DNA from: Acidisphaera sp. S103
Lineage (GTDB): Bacteria > Pseudomonadota > Alphaproteobacteria > Acetobacterales > Acetobacteraceae
Length of the DNA: 64,000 bases
Assembly: GCF_009765975.1 (NCBI RefSeq)
Contig: NZ_LMUJ01000054.1
Span: forward strand, 185,456-249,455
Direction of reading: 5' to 3'
Below the pieces are notes generated by a model. It saw nothing but the letters and a program-made list of their open reading frames with translations. It made no database searches and was not told the DNA's origin. Positions 59,905 to 64,000 of the stretch are shown piece by piece. Numbering within the stretch: the first letter of the stretch is position 1; the number at the start of each line of letters is the position of its first letter. The position numbers and the translations under genes are program-made.

Positions 59905-60804
59905 TTATCGTGATGGGGCCGGTTGCGGTGAATCCGGCGGTGGCGGCGGGGCCTGGAGATATTTCAGGTAGTCGTTGTCCGGGCTGACGACCAGACGCGC
60001 CGCGCCGCTGTCGAAAATGTCGTGATAACCCTGCAATGTCCGCCAGATCGAGAAGAACGCAGGATCCTGGCCGAACGCCTTGGCGTAGATCGTGGTCGCC
60101 CCGGCCTCGCCTTCGCCGCGCAGCTTGTCCGCCGTGGCTTTGGCGTCGGCGACCAGCACCGTGCGTTCGCGTTCGGCATCGGCCTTGATCTTCTGCGACG
60201 CCTCGGCCCCCTCCGCTCGGGCCTGGGCGGCGATCCGCTGACGTTCCGATTTCATCCGCGACAAGATAGCATCCGTGTTCTCCTGCGGCAGGTCGGCGCG
60301 GCGGATGCGCACGTCCACGATGGAAACGCCGAAGGGCTGCATCTCGGTGTTCACCTGGCCGTCGATCGTGGACATGATGCGATCCCGATCGGCCGAGAGA
60401 ACGTCCAGGAGCTTGTCGTTGCCAAGAACGCGTCGCAGGCTGCCGGTGACAACCGAGTTCAGCCGGCCGCGAATGTTCTCCGGGATCGGCCCGATGGCCT
60501 GGTAGAAACGCAGCGGATCGCTGATGCGGAACACGGTGAACGTGTCGATGCTCATGCGGGTCTGGTCGCCCAGGATCACCTCTTCGCCCGGCAGGTCGAC
60601 GGCCAGCAGGCGTTTGTCCAGGGTGATGACGTTCTGCGCAATAGGCCACTTGGCATGTAGGCCAGGGGTCTCGATCACCCGCACGACCTTGCCGAACTGG
60701 ACGACGAGCGCCTGTTCGGTCTGCGACACGGTGAACAGGCTGCCGTTGGCGATAAGGACGAGCACCACCAGCAAGGCGGCGCCGGCGATCATGATCCGGT
60801 TCAT
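59905..60804 (-). CDS. hflC: Protease modulator HflC
   Basis: A 299-aa membrane-anchored stomatin/prohibitin (SPFH) protein. It has one N-terminal membrane helix (MIAGAALLVVLVLIANGSLF), then the SPFH fold with VSQTEQALVVQFGKVVRVIE. The coiled part shows RMKSERQRIAAQARAEGAEA and YAKAFGQDPAFFSIWRTL. HflK-HflC encase FtsH and control its proteolysis. The start overlaps the hflK stop (ATGA). The C-terminal tail is proline-rich (PPPPPDSPQPAP). Confidence 0.95.
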   Translation of the reverse strand: MNRIMIAGAALLVVLVLIANGSLFTVSQTEQALVVQFGKVVRVIETPGLHAKWPIAQNVITLDKRLLAVDLPGEEVILGDQTRMSIDTFTVFRISDPLRFYQAIGPIPENIRGRLNSVVTGSLRRVLGNDKLLDVLSADRDRIMSTIDGQVNTEMQPFGVSIVDVRIRRADLPQENTDAILSRMKSERQRIAAQARAEGAEASQKIKADAERERTVLVADAKATADKLRGEGEAGATTIYAKAFGQDPAFFSIWRTLQGYHDIFDSGAARLVVSPDNDYLKYLQAPPPPPDSPQPAPSR

Positions 60805-62117
60805 CGGCCTGCTCCTACGCCGGCGGAAGACGCTGGGGCGACGGGCGCTTTAGGTGCCGGCGGCGGCACGTTCAGCGGCAGGAACGGCACCAGGCCCTTC
60901 AGCTTGTCGTCCACGATCAGCGGCTGGGAATGCGCCAGCACATCCTCCATCGTGTCCAGATACATCCGGCGTAGCGTGACATCCTTGGCCGTCTGATAGG
61001 CCTTCAACACGCTGTCGAATTGCTGCGCCTGGCCGTTTGCCTGGGCGATGGCGGCAGCCTTGGCGCCTTGTCCCTCGGCGACGATGCGGGCCGCGTCACC
61101 ACGGGCGCGCGGGACGATGTCGTTGCGGTACGAGTCAGCCTCGTTCCGCATGCGTTCGGCATCCGTGTTGGCGCGCCGCACGTCCACAAAGCTTTCGGTC
61201 ACGGCGGCCGGGACATCGACCTTCTGAAGCTGCACTTCAGTGATCTCCACGCCCGCCTTGTAGCGGTCCAGGATTTCCTGGGTCTGCTTGAAGACATCGG
61301 CCTCGATCTGGGCACGCAACGGGCCCAATGCGGGCTGAATCGGCGTGCGGCCGATGACTTCGCGCATGGAGCTTTCAGCCACCGCGCGGACCAGCGTTTC
61401 CGGATTGGCGGTGTTGAACAGGAATGCCGCGGCGTCGTTGACGCGCCAGAATATGGCGACGTCGATGTCGATGATGTTCTCGTCGCCGGTCAGCATCAGG
61501 CTTTCGGCCTGGACGTCACGGCCGGCGGCATCCTGGCCCGTTTCGACGTTGCCGCCGGGCGCGGAGCGATAGCCGATCTCGGTGCGGTTGATGCGGGTGA
61601 CGGTCGGAAGCTCCACCGATTCCACCGGCCACGGCACATGCCAATGCAGGCCCGGCGGAGTCCAATATGTGTAGGCGCCGAAGCGCAGCACCACGCCCTG
61701 CTCGTCTGGCTGCACACGGTAGAAGCCGCTGCCGACCCACAGCACGACCACCAGCAGCAGCAGGAAAATCAGGCCGCGGCCGTTGGCGAGACCGCCAAGG
61801 CCACCACCGCTACCTGACCCGCCGCCACCGCCGCCCATCAGGCCGCGAATGTAACCCTGAGCCTGGGCGATCAGCTTATCCAGGTCAGGCGCGTTGCCGC
61901 CGCGGAACGGGCCGCCGCCGAAAGGACCGCCGCCACCGCCGAACGGGCCGCCGGGACGCTGGCCGCTTGGCTTGCCGTCGCCGTTCGGCCGTTCCGAACC
62001 ACCGTCGTTCGCGCCCTTGTTGCCCCATGGCCCCTGGGTCGGCTTCTTGTCGCTGTCTCCGCCCGATGAGCCTGGCGGGTTGCCCCAGGGTCCGGGACCG
62101 CCGTTGTTCCAAGGCAT
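60801..62117 (-). CDS. hflK: FtsH protease activity modulator HflK
   Basis: A 438-aa partner of HflC. A long N-terminal Gly/Pro/Asn-rich stretch (MPWNNGGPGPWGNPPGSSGG and onward) precedes the membrane helix (GLIFLLLLVVVLWVGSGFY). The SPFH domain begins RVQPDEQGVVLRFGAYTY and ends in the coiled region with RMRNEADSYRNDIVPRARG. A longer upstream frame is disregarded; the ATG at 62117 matches HflK N-termini. It is divergent from mrp across 144 bp. Confidence 0.95.
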   Translation of the reverse strand: MPWNNGGPGPWGNPPGSSGGDSDKKPTQGPWGNKGANDGGSERPNGDGKPSGQRPGGPFGGGGGPFGGGPFRGGNAPDLDKLIAQAQGYIRGLMGGGGGGSGSGGGLGGLANGRGLIFLLLLVVVLWVGSGFYRVQPDEQGVVLRFGAYTYWTPPGLHWHVPWPVESVELPTVTRINRTEIGYRSAPGGNVETGQDAAGRDVQAESLMLTGDENIIDIDVAIFWRVNDAAAFLFNTANPETLVRAVAESSMREVIGRTPIQPALGPLRAQIEADVFKQTQEILDRYKAGVEITEVQLQKVDVPAAVTESFVDVRRANTDAERMRNEADSYRNDIVPRARGDAARIVAEGQGAKAAAIAQANGQAQQFDSVLKAYQTAKDVTLRRMYLDTMEDVLAHSQPLIVDDKLKGLVPFLPLNVPPPAPKAPVAPASSAGVGAGR

Positions 62118-62261
62118 ATAAGGATGGCTCCTGTCGAATCGCCGGATGCGCGGGCCGTTGGCGGAAACGGTACCATGCGCCATATCGGTCTGGACAGGCG
62201 CACGCGGCGCGGTGCTTATCCGCCGGTCGTGGCCGGTTTGCAAGGTGAGGGTTCAGGTACC

Positions 62262-63374
62262 ATGGTCGACACAACTTCGGATGCCCTGCGGGCCGCATTG
62301 CGTGCGATCAAGGATCCGGTCTCCGGACGCGATATCGTCACCGCCGGCCTGGTCGAGGGAATCGAGGTGCGTGGCGGCCTCGTGCAGGCGACTCTGCTGA
62401 CCGACCGGGCCCATGCCGCGGCGATGGAACCGGTGCGGCGGGAAGCCGAGGCGCTGCTGATGCGCCAGCCGGGCGTGACCAACGCCACCACGATCCTGAC
62501 CGCGCACAAGCCGCCGGCTGCTCCGGCGCCGACCCATGGCCATGGTCATGCGGCGCCAGGCGGGAAAGCCCTGCTGTTGCCGGATGTGAAGGCCATCGTC
62601 GCGGTCGCATCGGGCAAGGGCGGCGTCGGCAAATCTACCGTCGCGGTCAATCTGGCGGTTTCGCTGGCGCGCCTGGGTCACAAGGTCGGGTTGCTCGACG
62701 CCGATATCTACGGACCCAGCCTGCCGCGGATGATCGGGCTGAGCCGGAAGCCGGAGGTGAAGAACGACAAGATGATCCCGCTGCAGGCCTGGGGCCTGTC
62801 GTGCATGTCCATCGGCTTCCTGGTGGATGAGGAAACCCCGATGATCTGGCGCGGCCCGATGGTCATGGGCGCGCTGGAGCAGATGATGGGCCAGGTCGCG
62901 TGGGGCGCGCTGGACATCCTGGTGGTGGACATGCCGCCGGGCACCGGCGACGCGCAATTGACCATGGCGCAACGGGTGGCGCTGACCGGGGCGGTGATCG
63001 TCTCCACGCCGCAGGACATCGCCCTGATCGACGCCCGGCGCGGCGTCCGCATGTTCGAGAAAACCAAGGTGCCGGTGTTGGGCCTGGTAGAGAACATGAG
63101 CTTCTATTGCTGTCCTGCGTGCGGACACCGGGCAGACATCTTCGGCCATGGCGGCGCGAAGACCGAAGCAACCCGGCTGGGCGCGGAATTCCTGGGCGAG
63201 ATCCCGCTGCTGCTGGATATCCGCGTGGCCTCGGACGCCGGCACGCCGATCGCGGCCTCGGCGCCGGACAGCGATGCGGCAAAAGCCTACGCCGCCCTGG
63301 CCGTTCGGGTGTGGGAGAAGGTGTCCGGCACCACGGCGGCGCGCGGCAGCGGCCCGCGGATCGTCATAGACTGA
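62262..63374 (+). CDS. Iron-sulfur cluster carrier protein Mrp (ApbC-type)
   Basis: A 370-aa P-loop ATPase that transfers Fe-S clusters. The N-terminal MIP18/DUF59-type domain (ALRAIKDPVSGRDIVTAGLV) is followed by a His/Gly/Pro linker (PAPTHGHGHAAPG), the deviant Walker A VASGKGGVGKSTVAVNLAVS and DADIYGPSLPRMIGL. The cluster-binding C-x2-C is in YCCPACGHRAD. Further NBP35 features are VVDMPPGTGDAQLTMAQ. It is divergent from hflK. No target Fe-S operon is adjacent. Confidence 0.95.
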   Translation: MVDTTSDALRAALRAIKDPVSGRDIVTAGLVEGIEVRGGLVQATLLTDRAHAAAMEPVRREAEALLMRQPGVTNATTILTAHKPPAAPAPTHGHGHAAPGGKALLLPDVKAIVAVASGKGGVGKSTVAVNLAVSLARLGHKVGLLDADIYGPSLPRMIGLSRKPEVKNDKMIPLQAWGLSCMSIGFLVDEETPMIWRGPMVMGALEQMMGQVAWGALDILVVDMPPGTGDAQLTMAQRVALTGAVIVSTPQDIALIDARRGVRMFEKTKVPVLGLVENMSFYCCPACGHRADIFGHGGAKTEATRLGAEFLGEIPLLLDIRVASDAGTPIAASAPDSDAAKAYAALAVRVWEKVSGTTAARGSGPRIVID

Positions 63375-63542
63375 CGTTCACCGCTGGAGCGGTAGGCCAA
63401 CGCCGGCGCCGTTCCAGCCTGTGAAGGTGCAGCGTCCGAGGCGGCCGGCCCGTTTGGAAAATCGTCTGTGGCTCACTCGTCCCGTATCGCACAGTGACGC
63501 TTAGTTACAGGTCAGCATCACAGCGCAATCGAAACGCAAAGA

Positions 63543-63578
63543 CCCCGGCGATAAGCACGATCGAACGAGCAGCCGGGG
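63543..63578. repeat. Inverted repeat just upstream of the sulfotransferase start
   Basis: CCCCGGC (63543-63549) pairs with GCCGGGG (63572-63578) across 22 bases. It ends 12 bp before the ATG and could fold in the 5' leader of the sulfotransferase mRNA, or end the mrp transcript. The rest of 63375-63590 shows no gene. Confidence 0.35.
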
Positions 63579-63590
63579 ACTACGATCAGG

Positions 63591-64000
63591 ATGGACTTTT
63601 GTCAAGATCTGACGCGCGTTGAGACCTCAGCGCCGCTCGTTCCTTTACGCAGGCCGGCACGCAAGGCGCTTCTTGTGCTTGGCATGAGTCGAAGCGGGAC
63701 ATCCTTGCTGGCGCATGTGCTGCACGCTCTGGGCGCGACGCTGCCGAATGACTTGATGGGGGCGGGACACGGTAATCCGCTGGGGCATTTCGAACCCAAG
63801 GCATTGGTCGCGCTGAACGATCGCATCCTGGAAAGTCTCGGCCGCCGCTGGGACGATCCAAGGCCGATCCCGGCCCGTTGGTTCCGCTCCCGGCAAGCAT
63901 ATCGGTTCATGCGGCGCATCATCGGCCAAATCCGTCAGAGCTATGGCGACGCACCGATCTTGGTGATCAAGGACCCGCGGCTTTGCCGGTTGCTGCCGCT
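63591..64000 (+). CDS. Sulfotransferase family protein, 5' part (cut by window edge)
   Basis: The first 136 codons of a frame running off the right edge. The 5'-phosphosulfate binding loop is ALLVLGMSRSGTSLLAHVLH, and ILVIKDPRLCRLLP resembles the 3'-phosphate motif, which together identify a PAPS-type or related sulfotransferase. The start is the ATG at 63591 (MDFCQDLTRVE), 12 bp after an inverted repeat. The substrate, perhaps a glycan or lipid, and the length are unknown. Confidence 0.8.
   Translation, partial: MDFCQDLTRVETSAPLVPLRRPARKALLVLGMSRSGTSLLAHVLHALGATLPNDLMGAGHGNPLGHFEPKALVALNDRILESLGRRWDDPRPIPARWFRSRQAYRFMRRIIGQIRQSYGDAPILVIKDPRLCRLLP

Overview
This 64 kb window is GC-rich bacterial chromosome, densely packed on both strands, with no rRNA, tRNA, phage, integrase, IS element or CRISPR array that I can see. 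Gene content points to an aerobic alphaproteobacterium. I infer Rhodospirillales/Acetobacteraceae from the sdhCDAB, hflK-hflC-degP, thrS-infC and serB<>miaA-ilvB-ilvN-ilvC blocks and from a GTTC-N7-GTTC type LexA box before uvrA. No species assignment is possible from the sequence alone.

Layout. 0-4 kb: a tandem-domain family III CoA-transferase (cut by the left edge), an acyl-CoA carboxylase carboxyltransferase subunit and a biotin ligase, all leftward. 4-9.6 kb: cysK, a Tet-type MFS pump translationally coupled to a pyrone-dicarboxylate-hydrolase-like amidohydrolase, and an SBF-type transporter divergent from a LysR regulator. 9.6-12.4 kb: acs, a Rieske protein and an EVE-domain protein. 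12.5-15.3 kb: ccmC-ccmD-ccmE with overlapping start/stop codons, then a UbiH-type hydroxylase. 15.3-18.8 kb: sdhCDAB. 18.9-21.8 kb: an AhpD-like/GNAT/azoreductase operon divergent from a MocR-type regulator. 21.9-28.5 kb: bcp, glnE, and a large AsmA/YhdP-like envelope protein. 28.8-32.7 kb: a YlbC/YiaK-type dehydrogenase, infC, thrS. 32.8-35.4 kb: a cupredoxin, an LLM flavin monooxygenase and a PhyH-type dioxygenase. 35.6-40.8 kb: uvrA, a deaminase-type amidohydrolase, ssb. 40.9-47.1 kb: a five-gene glycan operon (GT4, radical SAM, GT4, flippase, GT2) in which every junction is a 4-bp ATGA overlap. 47.2-49.4 kb: a second CoA-transferase and a CorA channel. 49.7-55.1 kb: ilvC, ilvN, ilvB, miaA, divergent serB. 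55.2-58.2 kb: a cupin, a DHA2-type pump and an amidohydrolase whose only good start is an ATA codon. 58.3-63.4 kb: degP, hflC, hflK and divergent mrp. 63.6 kb to the edge: the start of a sulfotransferase.

Most genes are housekeeping: respiration, cytochrome c maturation, branched-chain amino acid synthesis, DNA repair, translation and proteolysis. The accessory signals are the glycan operon, the MocR-controlled redox operon, and a family of REP/BIME-like palindromes (core GTCATGGC...GCCATCCACGCC) that recurs between genes, forms paired and tandem arrays, and in one case lies in frame inside a CoA-transferase gene.
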